The translations under genes and the position numbers were made by a program. From a bacterium (GTDB lineage Bacteria; Bacillota; Clostridia; Lachnospirales; Lachnospiraceae): a stretch of DNA of 64,000 nt. Where the stretch lies: NCBI GenBank assembly GCA_023663725.1, contig JAMPGX010000013.1, forward strand, positions 1 through 64,000. Reading direction: 5' to 3'. This document shows positions 43,184 to 52,216 of the stretch, piece by piece; position 1 is the stretch's first letter, and every line of letters begins with the position of its first letter. The notes beneath the pieces were generated by a model. That model saw nothing but the letters and a program-made list of their open reading frames with translations. It made no database searches and had not been told where the DNA came from.

Positions 43184-44317
43184 ATGAAACAATTTATTCG
43201 CATCTATTTCAGACAGCAGAAAAAGCAGATGTTTACTGCTCTGTTGTTCTGCGCTATCTTTTCGGTTATCTTCCTGCTGTATCAGCTTCCGCCCGCAGGG
43301 GTGGCGTATCCCTTGCTGCTGTGCGCGTTGGCTTATCTGCTTTTCACAGCTGTGGATATGCGCCTTGCCTGGCAGCGCTACCGTTCCCTGCAGCACATAT
43401 TGAAAGCTGTGGGGCTGGATCGGGTTCAGGAGATGTTTGAGGATGAGGCTGGCGGAGGCCGTGGTCGTCATCAGACGCGTGGAGGTCGTGAAGTACAGGA
43501 GAGGACAGAGGAAGATGGCCAGGCGGAGGAGCACTGCGATTGGGAGCTGTTTGGGGAGCTGCTGAGAGAGCGGGGGGACAGCGGGGAATGGGAATGCACA
43601 GTCTACCGGGAGCTGGTGGAGCGGCTGTTGAAGGAACGGCGCCGGCAGAGAGATGACCTGATGATACAGTATCAGGATACCATAGACTATTACACGACCT
43701 GGGTACATCAGATCAAGACGCCCATCGCCTCCATGGGCCTGGCGCTGCAGAAGGAGGACACGGAGCACTCCCGCAGACTCAGCGAGGACCTGCAGCGCAT
43801 TGAACAGTATGTAGACATGGTGCTGACCTACCTGCGGCTGGGCAGTCAGGAGACGGACTATGTGTTTACGCAGGTGAATCTGGACCGGCTGGTCAGGGAT
43901 TGCATCAAGAAATACGCCAGCCAGTTTATCCGCAGGCATCTGGCGCTGGACTATCAGGGCGTAGACTGCCTGGTGCTGACGGACGAGAAATGGCTCTCCT
44001 TCGTGGTGGGTCAGGTGCTGTCCAATGCGCTGAAATATACCCGCTCCGGGAGCGTCAGCATCTATATGGAGACTCCTCTCACCCTGTGCATTCAGGACAC
44101 GGGTATCGGCATCTCCCCGGAGGATCTGCCCCGCATATTCGAGAAGGGCTACACCGGCTACAACGGGCGCAGCGACAAGAAGGCTACCGGTCTGGGGCTG
44201 TATCTGTGCAAGCAGGTCTGCGACCGGTTGAAACATGGTATTACCGTGCAGTCTCTGCCGGGTGAGGGGACGACCGTCCGCATCGATCTGCGCCGCGAGG
44301 TGTTGGAGGTCGAATAA
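43184..44317 (+). CDS. Intramembrane-sensing histidine kinase (BceS-like)
   Basis: 377 residues from ATG 43184 (AAGGGG 9 bases upstream; an ATG at 43138 is possible). Two close membrane segments near residues 17-35 and 38-58 with almost no external loop, the hallmark of BceS kinases that read the transporter rather than a ligand. A charged insertion with Gly/Arg/Glu (about 85-125) precedes the H-box HQIKTPIASMGLALQ (His about residue 180); ATPase with SNALKYTRSG, DTGIGI and GLGLYLCKQV. The insertion is unusual for BceS. Confidence 0.9.
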   Translation: MKQFIRIYFRQQKKQMFTALLFCAIFSVIFLLYQLPPAGVAYPLLLCALAYLLFTAVDMRLAWQRYRSLQHILKAVGLDRVQEMFEDEAGGGRGRHQTRGGREVQERTEEDGQAEEHCDWELFGELLRERGDSGEWECTVYRELVERLLKERRRQRDDLMIQYQDTIDYYTTWVHQIKTPIASMGLALQKEDTEHSRRLSEDLQRIEQYVDMVLTYLRLGSQETDYVFTQVNLDRLVRDCIKKYASQFIRRHLALDYQGVDCLVLTDEKWLSFVVGQVLSNALKYTRSGSVSIYMETPLTLCIQDTGIGISPEDLPRIFEKGYTGYNGRSDKKATGLGLYLCKQVCDRLKHGITVQSLPGEGTTVRIDLRREVLEVE

Positions 44318-44339
44318 GGTGATAGAACTTGTGACAACA

Positions 44340-44405
44340 ATGTAAGATTTTTTCGGGGAAATGTAAGGCGATTCGATGGCGGCCATTTCCCCGTTTTTTT
44401 ATAAT
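44340..44405 (+). promoter_or_regulatory. Control region of the BceAB-like transporter: direct repeats, hairpin and -10
   Basis: ATGTAAG occurs at 44340-44346 and 44361-44367, exactly 21 bases (two helical turns) apart. The second overlaps a stem CGGGGAAATG (44354-44363) / CATTTCCCCG (44384-44393) followed by a T7 run, a terminator for the RR-HK unit. TATAAT at 44400-44405 starts within the T-run and has no -35, as expected for an activator-dependent promoter. Confidence 0.6.
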
Positions 44406-44507
44406 AAGTCCATAGTCATTGAGCTGTCGGCGTGAGAGGAAGCAGGCGGGAGAGTCTGTCCGAAGGATAAAGCACACAGTTCGGCAGCGGGAATATGGAG
44501 GTAAGCT

Positions 44508-45323
44508 ATGAGTATATTGGAAGTCAAAGAAGTGAAAAAGATCTATACCACGCGCCTGGGGGCCAACCGGGTGGAGGCGCTGAAAAATGTGTCCTTCAGC
44601 GTGGAGCAGGGTGAATATGTCGCGATCATGGGAGAGTCAGGCTCCGGCAAAACCACGCTGCTGAATATCCTGGCGGCTCTGGACCGCCCCACCGGGGGCA
44701 GCGTGACGCTGGGCGGTCAGGAGCTGGGACGGATCAAGGAGTCTGCGGTGGCGGCGTTTAGGCGGGACAATCTGGGATTTGTGTTTCAGGATTTCAATCT
44801 GTTGGACACCTTTACCCTGGAGGACAATATCTATCTGCCGCTGGTGCTGGCCGGCAAGCGCTATGATGAGATGCGGGCCAGGCTGCAGCCCATTGCCGAG
44901 GAGCTCGGCATCACGGAGCTATTGAAAAAATATCCCTATGAGGTGTCCGGCGGTCAGAAGCAGCGGGCGGCGGTGGCCAGGGCCCTGATCACCACCCCCA
45001 AGCTGGTGTTGGCGGACGAGCCCACAGGAGCGCTGGATTCCAAGGCTACGGATGAGCTGCTGCGGCTGTTCGGGAAGATCAACAGAGGCGGACAGACCAT
45101 ACTGATGGTGACGCATTCCGTGAAAGCGGCCAGTCATGCGAGCAGAGTGCTGTTCATCCGAGACGGCGAGGTGTTTCATCAGATCTATCGGGGCAGTGGC
45201 ACCAATGAGCAGCTCTACCAGAAGATTTCGGATACTTTGACCCTGCTGGCCACCCGGTCGGGAAAGCTGCCCCAGCAGGGTCAGGCAGAGCAGCCTGTTG
45301 CCGGAGAGGAGGGAGAGAGATGA
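44508..45323 (+). CDS. ABC transporter ATP-binding protein (BceA-like)
   Basis: 271 residues. Walker A GESGSGKT, Q-loop FVFQDFNLLDTF, signature VSGGQKQR, Walker B LVLADEPTGALD, H-loop MVTHSVKAA. The QDFNLLDTFTLEDNIYLP segment is characteristic of BceA/PsdA ATPases for antimicrobial-peptide resistance. The C-terminal 40 residues are an extra Gln-rich tail. GGAGG precedes the ATG and the stop overlaps the permease start (ATGA), so translation is coupled. Confidence 0.93.
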   Translation: MSILEVKEVKKIYTTRLGANRVEALKNVSFSVEQGEYVAIMGESGSGKTTLLNILAALDRPTGGSVTLGGQELGRIKESAVAAFRRDNLGFVFQDFNLLDTFTLEDNIYLPLVLAGKRYDEMRARLQPIAEELGITELLKKYPYEVSGGQKQRAAVARALITTPKLVLADEPTGALDSKATDELLRLFGKINRGGQTILMVTHSVKAASHASRVLFIRDGEVFHQIYRGSGTNEQLYQKISDTLTLLATRSGKLPQQGQAEQPVAGEEGER

Positions 45324-47350
45324 GGATCGCTTTCTATCCCCGCCTGGCCTGGTCGGGCATCCGCAAGAACAAAGAGCTCTATATTCCCTATCTGCTCACC
45401 TGCACCGGCATGATCATGATGTTCTACATCGTGAGCTACCTCTATTCCAGCAATCTGATGCTGGCGATGCGGGGCGGGGCGGTGATTGCGACGTTGATGG
45501 GGCTGGGGCGCATAGTGGTCGGCGCGTTCTCTATCGGTTTTTTGTTCTACACGCATTCCTTCCTGATCCGCAGGCGTAAAAAGGAGTTCGGGCTCTACAG
45601 CATCCTGGGAATGAACAAAAATAACCTGGCCCAAGTCATGATCTGGGAGAGCGTGATGGTCGCCGGAATCAGCCTGACGTCCGGCCTGATTTTGGGCATA
45701 GTCTTCTCCAAGCTGGCGGAACTATTGATGTTCTTAATTCTGCGGACGGACGTGAATTATGCCATGCGGATCAGCCCGGATAATATACGACAGACAATAA
45801 CGCTCTATCTGGTTATTTTCTTGCTGATCCTGGTCGTGACGCTGTGGCAGGTGCGAATGGCGGACCCTATTCAACTGCTGCGCAGCGAGAATACGGGCGA
45901 GCGCCCTCCAAAGGCGAACTGGCCCATGGCGCTTGCCGGCGCAGTGCTGCTGGGGCTGGCGTATTATCTGGCAGTGTCCATTGAAGATCCCATATCCGCT
46001 ATATTGTGGTTTTTTGTGGCGGTGCTGCTGGTCATCGCGGGCACTTATCTGCTGTTTGTGGCTGGCTCCGTGGCACTGTGCCGGATGCTGCAAAAGAATA
46101 AAAAATATTATTACAAGACTAATCATTTTGTGTCTGTGTCTTCCATGATATATCGCATGAGAAGGAATGGCGCGGGGCTGGCGTCCATCTGTATCCTGTG
46201 TACTATGGTGCTGGTCATGCTGTCCTCCACCGTGTGTCTGTACGGGGGGATGGAGAGCAGCCTCCGCGCCCGCTATCCCCGCAACATTATAACGGATTGT
46301 CGTGCGAACAGCTACGGGGAACTGCGGGAGGAGAATATTGCGCCGGTGCGCGCCGCGGTCTCGGAGGTGCTGGAGGCCCATGGACAGACGGATGCGGCTC
46401 ACAATGTTCTGGAATATTCCTACGCTGCTCTGGTGGGAATTCTGAGCGATGGCGTTGTGGAGACCGGTACTTCCGATATCTATAACACTTATCGGGATCT
46501 CTGGCAGATATTCATCGTACCTCTGGCGGATTACAACCGGCTCATGGGAACGCAGGAGACTCTGGAAGCGGGGGAGGTGCTGATGTGTACCACGAAGATG
46601 TGGTTTCATCAGGACAGCTTGCAGTTCACAGGGACAGATCAGGTGTGGCGGGTGAAAAAGGCCGAAAGCTTTGTGAAGAACGGCGTGGACAGCATGCAGA
46701 TCATTCCCTCCATGTTTCTGTTTGTGGAGGATGTGGAGAGCTTCGTCGAGCCCCTCAAGGGACGGGCGGATTACGCAGGGGACCAACTGCTGCAATACGA
46801 TTGGATATACGGGTTTGATCTGGACTGCTCCGGTGAGGAGCAGGGGACGGTCTTCTATGAGATACAGGGGAAGCTGAATGAGCTTGCCCAGGCAGGATAT
46901 TCGCTTAATTGTACCGTAGAGTCCATTGCGCTGAACAGGGATGATTTCGCGGAGATATATGGCGGTCTGTTTTTCCTGGGAATCCTGCTGAGCATCGTGT
47001 TTGTGGCGGCCACCACGCTGATCATGTACTACAAGCAGATTTCGGAGGGATACGAGGACCAGGGACGCTTCGAGATCTTACAGAAGGTGGGCATGACGAA
47101 GCGGGAGGTCAAAAAGAGTATTAACAGTCAGGTGATGACCGTATTTTTCCTGCCTCTGATCGTGGCCGGAATCCATCTGGCCTTTGCGTTCCCATTTTTA
47201 TACAAGGGCCTGATGCTGTTGAACTTCTATAATCTATGGCTGCTTGTGTGGGTGGCGGCGCTGGCGTACCTGCTCTTCGGCGTGGGCTATGTGATCGTGT
47301 ACCGCATCACCTCCAGGGCTTACTATCACCTGGTCGGCGGCGCCAATTGA
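45320..47350 (+). CDS. FtsX-family ABC permease (BceB-like)
   Basis: 676 residues, ten membrane segments expected: near 20-40, 55-85, 110-140, 150-180, 195-215, 225-250 and 285-310, then an external domain of about 200 residues (320-535), then three at 540-565, 605-630 and 635-660. The N-terminal LAWSGIRKNKELYIPYLLTC and RRRKKEFGLYSILGMNKNN are BceB signatures. With the BceA-like ATPase it should protect lipid II-cycle targets from peptide antibiotics, and it activates the kinase. Confidence 0.92.
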   Translation: MRIAFYPRLAWSGIRKNKELYIPYLLTCTGMIMMFYIVSYLYSSNLMLAMRGGAVIATLMGLGRIVVGAFSIGFLFYTHSFLIRRRKKEFGLYSILGMNKNNLAQVMIWESVMVAGISLTSGLILGIVFSKLAELLMFLILRTDVNYAMRISPDNIRQTITLYLVIFLLILVVTLWQVRMADPIQLLRSENTGERPPKANWPMALAGAVLLGLAYYLAVSIEDPISAILWFFVAVLLVIAGTYLLFVAGSVALCRMLQKNKKYYYKTNHFVSVSSMIYRMRRNGAGLASICILCTMVLVMLSSTVCLYGGMESSLRARYPRNIITDCRANSYGELREENIAPVRAAVSEVLEAHGQTDAAHNVLEYSYAALVGILSDGVVETGTSDIYNTYRDLWQIFIVPLADYNRLMGTQETLEAGEVLMCTTKMWFHQDSLQFTGTDQVWRVKKAESFVKNGVDSMQIIPSMFLFVEDVESFVEPLKGRADYAGDQLLQYDWIYGFDLDCSGEEQGTVFYEIQGKLNELAQAGYSLNCTVESIALNRDDFAEIYGGLFFLGILLSIVFVAATTLIMYYKQISEGYEDQGRFEILQKVGMTKREVKKSINSQVMTVFFLPLIVAGIHLAFAFPFLYKGLMLLNFYNLWLLVWVAALAYLLFGVGYVIVYRITSRAYYHLVGGAN

Positions 47351-47436
47351 GCAGGCGGAAAAGCTGGCATAAAAGAGATTGAAAATTTCCAGCAAAGCGG
47401 GAAATTGTAGAAATATTACAAAAATCAAAAAAGTGG

Positions 47437-47465
47437 TTGCAATTTTCGTGGAAATATATTATAGT
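47437..47465 (+). promoter_or_regulatory. Promoter of the tRNA-Glu pair
   Basis: TTGCAA at 47437-47442 and TATAGT at 47460-47465 with a 17-base spacer, 28 bases before the first tRNA. Confidence 0.7.
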
Positions 47466-47493
47466 AAACAAGTGCCACGTAAATGGCGACCAC

Positions 47494-47565
47494 GGCTGAT
47501 TGGTCAAGCGGTTAAGACGCCGCCCTCTCACGGCGGAAACAGGGGTTCGATTCCCCTATCAGCTG
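47494..47565 (+). tRNA. tRNA-Glu (CTC), first copy
   Basis: 72 bases. Acceptor GGCTGAT pairs with ATCAGCT (one G-T). D arm, anticodon stem CCGCC/GGCGG with loop CTCTCAC giving anticodon CTC, and T arm GGGGT-TCGATTC-CCCTA-like all fold. CCA is not encoded. Confidence 0.93.
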
Positions 47566-47597
47566 TTTTCTTTTCTGAATATTGCGATAACGGTTAT

Positions 47598-47669
47598 GGC
47601 TGATTGGTCAAGCGGTTAAGACGCCGCCCTCTCACGGCGGAAACAGGGGTTCGATTCCCCTATCAGCTG
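47598..47669 (+). tRNA. tRNA-Glu (CTC), second identical copy
   Basis: Identical in sequence to the tRNA at 47494, 32 bases downstream; the spacers differ, so this is a tandem duplication. A terminator follows. Confidence 0.93.
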
Positions 47670-47699
47670 TTGTTCTTTTTGAACAGCCCAACCCGAAAG

Positions 47700-47732
47700 T
47701 GCCTCAAACAATTTGTTTCAGGCATTTTTTTT
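47700..47732 (+). terminator. Terminator of the tRNA operon
   Basis: TGCCTCAAAC-N4-GTTTCAGGCA followed by a run of T; the stem has one internal mismatch pair. Confidence 0.85.
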
Positions 47733-47807
47733 GTCTAAATATCACAGAGCATTTTTCGTCAAGATAAAAACTTTGCGCGGCTGTATGCTGTACTTGTAAC
47801 TTGTAGG

Positions 47808-47983
47808 CAATTGCAAAACTGTTTATTGCCAGTACCGAATTGTGCATATTGTATATTCCATAAGCAATGCCCTTTCGAACCGTCGGTACTTAGATGCCGT
47901 ATTTTGGCATCTTATGTACCGCTACGGTGAGAACGGAGCGAGAGCGTGCTTGCGTTGGAATATACAATATACACAATGACACT
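47808..47983 (+). repeat. 176-nt dispersed palindromic element, full copy (B)
   Basis: Nearly 90% identical to the element at 60457-60632 and exactly the same length. Arms ATTGTGCATATTGTATATTC (left) and the complement ending CACAAT (right) pair over 22 positions with one mismatch; further inner stems CGGTAC/GTACCG and ACCGT/ACGGT lead to the apical hairpin AGATGCC-N7-GGCATCT. It lies 58 bases before the AraC gene start at 48042. No protein is encoded and no target-site duplication is evident. Confidence 0.8.
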
Positions 47984-48041
47984 GACATAGAAACCAAGCT
48001 TAGCAATCGTCTATCACAACTCAAGACAGGAGGTGGAGGAA

Positions 48042-49535
48042 GTGAAGCGCTATGATACGATCTTTTCTTCCCTGGAGTTGATCGAGGAGAGAATCCGAGA
48101 GAGACTCACAGTGGAAAACCTGGCGGGCAGCGCACATTTTTCCAAATATCACTACCAGAGGCTCTTTCGCGAGGCGGTGGGAGAGAGCGTGATGAGATAT
48201 GTGGCCGGACGCAAGGTGGCTCTGGCGGCTCAGGAGCTGGTCGAGACAGATGCCTCTGTGCTGGAGATCGCCCTGAGATACGGGTATGACTCCCACGAGG
48301 GCTTCACCCGCAGCTTTCGGACGCATATGGGCGTGACTCCCGCAGAGTACCGGAAGTATCATTCCTCCATAGGCCTCCCACAGACGCGAAAGGAGAGAGG
48401 AAGTATGGGAGCAAAAATGAAGGTTTCCAAGAACACAGACGAGATTATTCGGGAGTTGAACGGGCTGATCGTCCAGATTCGGGAGACAGCGGCTTTTACC
48501 CGAAGGAATCAGGGAGCTTTAGGTTTGGAGCGGTACGGGGAATTCTGGACTACCGTGGCGGGCAGGGCGGAGGCTGCGGCGGACGCACTGGCGGAGATGC
48601 TGGAGCGCGTCACAGCCATTGTCCGGCGACCCGACGAGATATCCGCCCGCTTTATGATCATCAAGGCCATTGAGGACGCCACATTCCGGCTTCAGCTAAC
48701 CGCGTTCCAGGTCAGACTCACCGTGGCGAGGGCTATGCTGGAGCACCGCATGGTCTTTGAGCCCATATGTGAACGGTATGACGCTCTGGCCCGCAATGCC
48801 GGAATGCGGACAGAGCGGATCGCCGCCTTTTTGAGTGAGCTGGCACAGCTCATCTTCCGAGATATGAGGGAGAATGCTGGGCAGTGTCTGCGAAGAGCCG
48901 CAGAGAGCGGCAGGGCGGCAGCGGAAAAGCTCTCCGGTGATCCGGCGCTGCCCTACGGCTATATCGCGCAGGCGGTGGACGGACTTGCGCAGGAGTTGGC
49001 CGACCTGCCCCCAGAGGAGGCGAAGGTGAGCTGTCTGGAGGACTTCCGTATCAGGCTGGATATCATCGAAACCGCCGCAGATTTGGACGGACTGCGTACG
49101 CCGAAGCACAGAGCGCTGCTGGAGTGCATAGGCGATTTTCGGGTCCGACTCGACGAGGCAGTGGACTTTTTCAGGAATCTTCCGACAAACGTGGCGGATA
49201 CTGTGCAGGAGACGGGGGCGATGGGGCGCACGGCCGCCAAAGCGCGCGAGGATATGGTTTTTCAGGGCAGTATCCTGCTCTTTTATCTGAGAGGCGAGAT
49301 GCAGAAAATGGGACTACATTTGGATATGGAGCGGAGAACGGCGCTGGAGGAGATCTGCGGCCGGATGGAGATGACGCTCGGACAGAAGGCGCCGGACGCG
49401 GAGAGCCAGGCAGATGACATTGCGCAGGGCCTGAGGGCAATCGAGCGCGAACTGGCGCAGCAGGCACAGGAGCTGGGAGAGTGCGGAACGGCGATAGCTT
49501 ATATCGCAAAAGAGATCGGCAATATGTCAAAATAG
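48042..49535 (+). CDS. AraC-family protein with long helical C-terminal region
   Basis: 497 residues from the GTG at 48042, which has GGAGGTGGAGG upstream; a GTG at 48033 overlaps the ribosome binding site. Residues 1-105 are an AraC helix-turn-helix pair at the N-terminus (LTVENLAGSAHFSKYHYQRL, VLEIALRYGYDSHEGFTRSF, ending GVTPAEYRKY). Residues 130-497 are almost entirely amphipathic helix with Arg/Glu/Ala heptads (AAADALAEMLERVTAIVRR, ISARFMIIKAIEDATFRLQL), like a methyl-accepting or methylation-type helical bundle, and no enzyme motif. A helical effector domain this long is unusual for AraC proteins. Confidence 0.8.
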   Translation: MKRYDTIFSSLELIEERIRERLTVENLAGSAHFSKYHYQRLFREAVGESVMRYVAGRKVALAAQELVETDASVLEIALRYGYDSHEGFTRSFRTHMGVTPAEYRKYHSSIGLPQTRKERGSMGAKMKVSKNTDEIIRELNGLIVQIRETAAFTRRNQGALGLERYGEFWTTVAGRAEAAADALAEMLERVTAIVRRPDEISARFMIIKAIEDATFRLQLTAFQVRLTVARAMLEHRMVFEPICERYDALARNAGMRTERIAAFLSELAQLIFRDMRENAGQCLRRAAESGRAAAEKLSGDPALPYGYIAQAVDGLAQELADLPPEEAKVSCLEDFRIRLDIIETAADLDGLRTPKHRALLECIGDFRVRLDEAVDFFRNLPTNVADTVQETGAMGRTAAKAREDMVFQGSILLFYLRGEMQKMGLHLDMERRTALEEICGRMEMTLGQKAPDAESQADDIAQGLRAIERELAQQAQELGECGTAIAYIAKEIGNMSK

Positions 49536-49538
49536 GTC

Positions 49539-49591
49539 TTGACAGAATATGTCTAATGCGTTAGACTTACTATAGGTCTAACGCATTAGAT
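49539..49591 (+). promoter_or_regulatory. Promoter with two BlaI-type operators upstream of the second BlaI gene
   Basis: TTGACA at 49539-49544 and TAGACT at 49562-49567, spacer 17. Dyads GTCTAA-TGCG-TTAGAC at 49551-49566 and GTCTAA-CGCA-TTAGAT at 49576-49591 are centred 25 bases apart, the same geometry as at 1347-1390 but with different half-sites. The first overlaps the -10, so repression by the following BlaI protein is expected. Confidence 0.85.
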
Positions 49592-49612
49592 TTTTTAAGG
49601 AGGGGAATGCAG

Positions 49613-49975
49613 ATGGAGATACCGAAAATTTTTGAGAGCGAATACCGCTTCTGTGAGATTCTGTGGGAGAATGAGCCCATCGGCAGCGGGGAATTGGTGG
49701 AGCTGTGCAAGGAGCGCCTGGGATGGAAGAAATCCACCACCTACACGGTCATCAAGCGGCTGGCGGAGAGGGGCGTGGTCAGATCGGAAAAGGCTGTTGT
49801 GACCGCTCTGATCTCCAGAGAACAGGTGCAGGAGGCGGAGAGCAGGGAGATCGTCACCAAAAGCTTCTCTGACTCCCTGCCGCAGTTCGTGGCGGCTTTT
49901 ACCAGAACCAGAAAGCTGCGCCCTGAGGAGGCGGAGGAAATTCGCAGACTGATTGAGGAGTACAGGGAGAAATGA
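49613..49975 (+). CDS. BlaI/MecI/CopY-family repressor (second copy)
   Basis: 120 residues from ATG 49613, 9 bases after AAGGAGG; ATG 49607 is only 3 bases from it. Winged helix with WKKSTTYTVIKRLAERGVV at residues about 38-56 and helical dimerisation tail (LRPEEAEEIRRLIEEYREK). It is clearly a paralogue of the repressor at 1534 (shared CEILWENEPIGSGELV-like start). The stop overlaps the sensor start, so the two are translationally coupled. Confidence 0.9.
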   Translation: MEIPKIFESEYRFCEILWENEPIGSGELVELCKERLGWKKSTTYTVIKRLAERGVVRSEKAVVTALISREQVQEAESREIVTKSFSDSLPQFVAAFTRTRKLRPEEAEEIRRLIEEYREK

Positions 49976-52037
49976 ATCATATGGAAGGACTATTTTTGAA
50001 AATACTGGAGATGAATCTGGCGGGATGTGCCTGCATTTTGGCAGTGCTGGCGCTGAGGCTGCTGCTGCGGAGAAAGCCGCGGAGCTTTTCCTATGTGTTG
50101 TGGGCGGTGGTGTTCTTGCGGTTGCTGTGTCCTTTTACGCTGCAGAGCCGCTATTTCGGTCTGGAGCTGGGGAATATGGAACAGAGGCTGGAGGCCGCGG
50201 CCTATGAACAGGAAGTGCTGCAGTACCAGACGCTGATACACAAGGACGGCACGGTGGAGACCTCCGTGAGCCGAGGGAGACTGGGAGGGCCTGTAGAAGT
50301 TTTTGTCTCTCTGGATGCCCAGGGTGTCAATCCTGCTGAATCTGCGCCCGATCGTGGGATAGACAGGGGGCCTGCCGCGGCTCCTGGGAGGAGCAGATCA
50401 GCAGACGGTACAGCCACAGTGAGGTGCTGTATCAGACCCGTAGCTGGGTTACTGTGGGTAGCCTGATCTGGGGAGCAGGAGCGGCGGCACTGTTGGGATA
50501 CAGTATGATATCATATCTGTTGCTGCGCAGGCGGCTGAGACAGGCTGTGCGGATACAGGAGGGTGTGTATGAGAGCGAACGGATCGCTACTCCGTTCCTG
50601 CTGGGAATAGTAGATCCCCATATCTATCTGCCCGTGGGACTGTCTCAGGAGGAGAGGGCTTATGTGCTGACCCATGAGCTGGTGCATCTGAAGAGGAGGG
50701 ATTATCTGGCCAAGGTGCTGGCATGGCTGGCAGTGTCTTTCCACTGGTTCAATCCGCTGGTGTGGTTGGCCTATGGCCTGATGGTGCGGGATATGGAGAT
50801 GTCCTGTGACGAGCAGGTGATCCGGCGGATGGGAGAGGGGAACAAAAAGGCATATTCTCAGGCGTTGCTGGCTATATCCAGCGTGTCAGGGGACAGCTTT
50901 GGCAGGCGTGTGTTGACGGTTACGCCCCTCGGTTTTGGGGAGAATGATATTCGCAGCAGAGTGAAAAATATCCTGGCCTACCGCGGGGTAAAGCTCGGAA
51001 CAGGAGTGGCGTTGGCGGTGTTGTTTGTGGCGCTGGGACTGTTATTGATGACGGATAACAGGCAGAGGGAGGAAGGCGACGCAGTGCAGCTGTCAAAAGA
51101 TGCACAGACGGTAGAGCCAGAGGCGGAGAAAGTGCCGGAGGCCGGTGGGAGCCTGGACGAACGGGAGCTGACCTGGGAGCTGTTGCAGACTCTGGTGGAG
51201 GCGGACAAGCCGCGGCTGGAGGACTATGTCGGTTACGCGGGGGCGAGCTGGTCGGAGTATGAAGGAGGTACACGGCGGCTGTTCTATTATCTGGAGGATG
51301 CGGACAATGGACAGAATTACCGTCTCGATGTCTATTGTGACAGGGAAAGTCTGGAGCTTGACAGCGTATATCTGTATCGGGAGAGCGACGGGGACCAGCG
51401 GTTGCTGTATTGGGACAGGGCGGACGGCTCAGAACCCAGACGCTATACGGATATCGCAGCGTTTCGCCGCGATATCAGGCAGCTTGGCGACTGGGTGAGC
51501 GGCTGGGAGCTTCCCCACGAAGAGCAGGTACAGGTTGGCGCATATCGGGCGGATCTATATCTGGAGGGCGGGGGTGTCCTGTTCCATTGGAAGGAGGAGA
51601 GCCGTAATCTGGAGGAGATGTGGGCGCCGGAGGAATGGAAGAGCGCCGGAGGCTTTATGCAGGTGGCCAACATGGAAGAGGGCGAAACGAGCTTTGTATT
51701 TGACCGTGCAGGACATCTGACAGATATGGTTCTGAGCATGAATCACTCGGAGAAGCTGGGGGACGGCGAAGTCCTGGAGGGCTGTCAGGAGCAGGCTGTG
51801 CTCATATCCATGAACCACGATCTGTATACGATCTCCGATCTGGATGAGCTGGCGGAGGCGGGCCGGCCGGTGCCGGAGGAGGAGAGCACGGCGAATATCT
51901 GGTATATCGGCTTTGCGAGAGAGGATGCGCCCTATGCCTATATCCTGTTTTTGTCGGAGCGCTATTATACGAAGGAGGAGGCCATAGCCATGGCCCGCAG
52001 CGTCCGCTTTACCCAGGAGGCATGGAATATGGAATAA
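49972..52037 (+). pseudogene. BlaR1-like M56 sensor, interrupted by a frameshift
   Basis: The first part (49972 to about 50370) gives two membrane segments (about 17-30 and 42-60) and an external loop; then the frame is lost. Adding one G to the G5 run at 50366-50370 restores a single 688-residue reading frame through SWEEQISRRYSHSEVLYQTR into the M56 domain, with HELVH (HEXXH), HWFNPLVWLAYG and MEMSCDEQVIRRMG. After a further membrane segment (LGTGVALAVLFVALGLLLM) is a C-terminal non-PBP sensor related to the one at 1898. If real, the lesion leaves repressor without sensor; it may also be a homopolymer sequencing error or a phase switch. Confidence 0.8.
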
Positions 52038-52040
52038 TCT

Positions 52041-52070
52041 GTAACCTTTCCCAGATATCCCTGTCATATA
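52041..52070 (+). promoter_or_regulatory. Conserved block upstream of serpin 1
   Basis: GTAACCTTT...TCCCTGTCATATA over 30 bases recurs at 53563-53592 before serpin 2 with the same length and about 24 identical positions. It is the only conserved part of the two upstream regions apart from the ribosome binding site, so it may be a control site. Confidence 0.5.
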
Positions 52071-52216
52071 TCGTGAAACATAATTTCACATCCTGATATG
52101 AGTACCCGCTGAAGCTGGCAGCAGGCGTTTGTGCGAAGAGAAGCTCTAATGCACACAAGGGCTGCTTCGTGGGAAGAGTCAGGAACAGGGAAATTTGGGA
52201 AAGGGGTATCAGAGAT

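Noticed and set aside
47494-47669. Tandem tRNA pair as an integration hot spot
   Set aside because: No integrase gene and no repeated tRNA 3' end beyond the two genes themselves; a simple duplication explains it.
52073-52089. GTGAAA-N5-TTTCAC hairpin between the second M56 sensor and serpin 1
   Set aside because: No T-run follows and it is absent before serpin 2, so I do not call it a terminator or operator.
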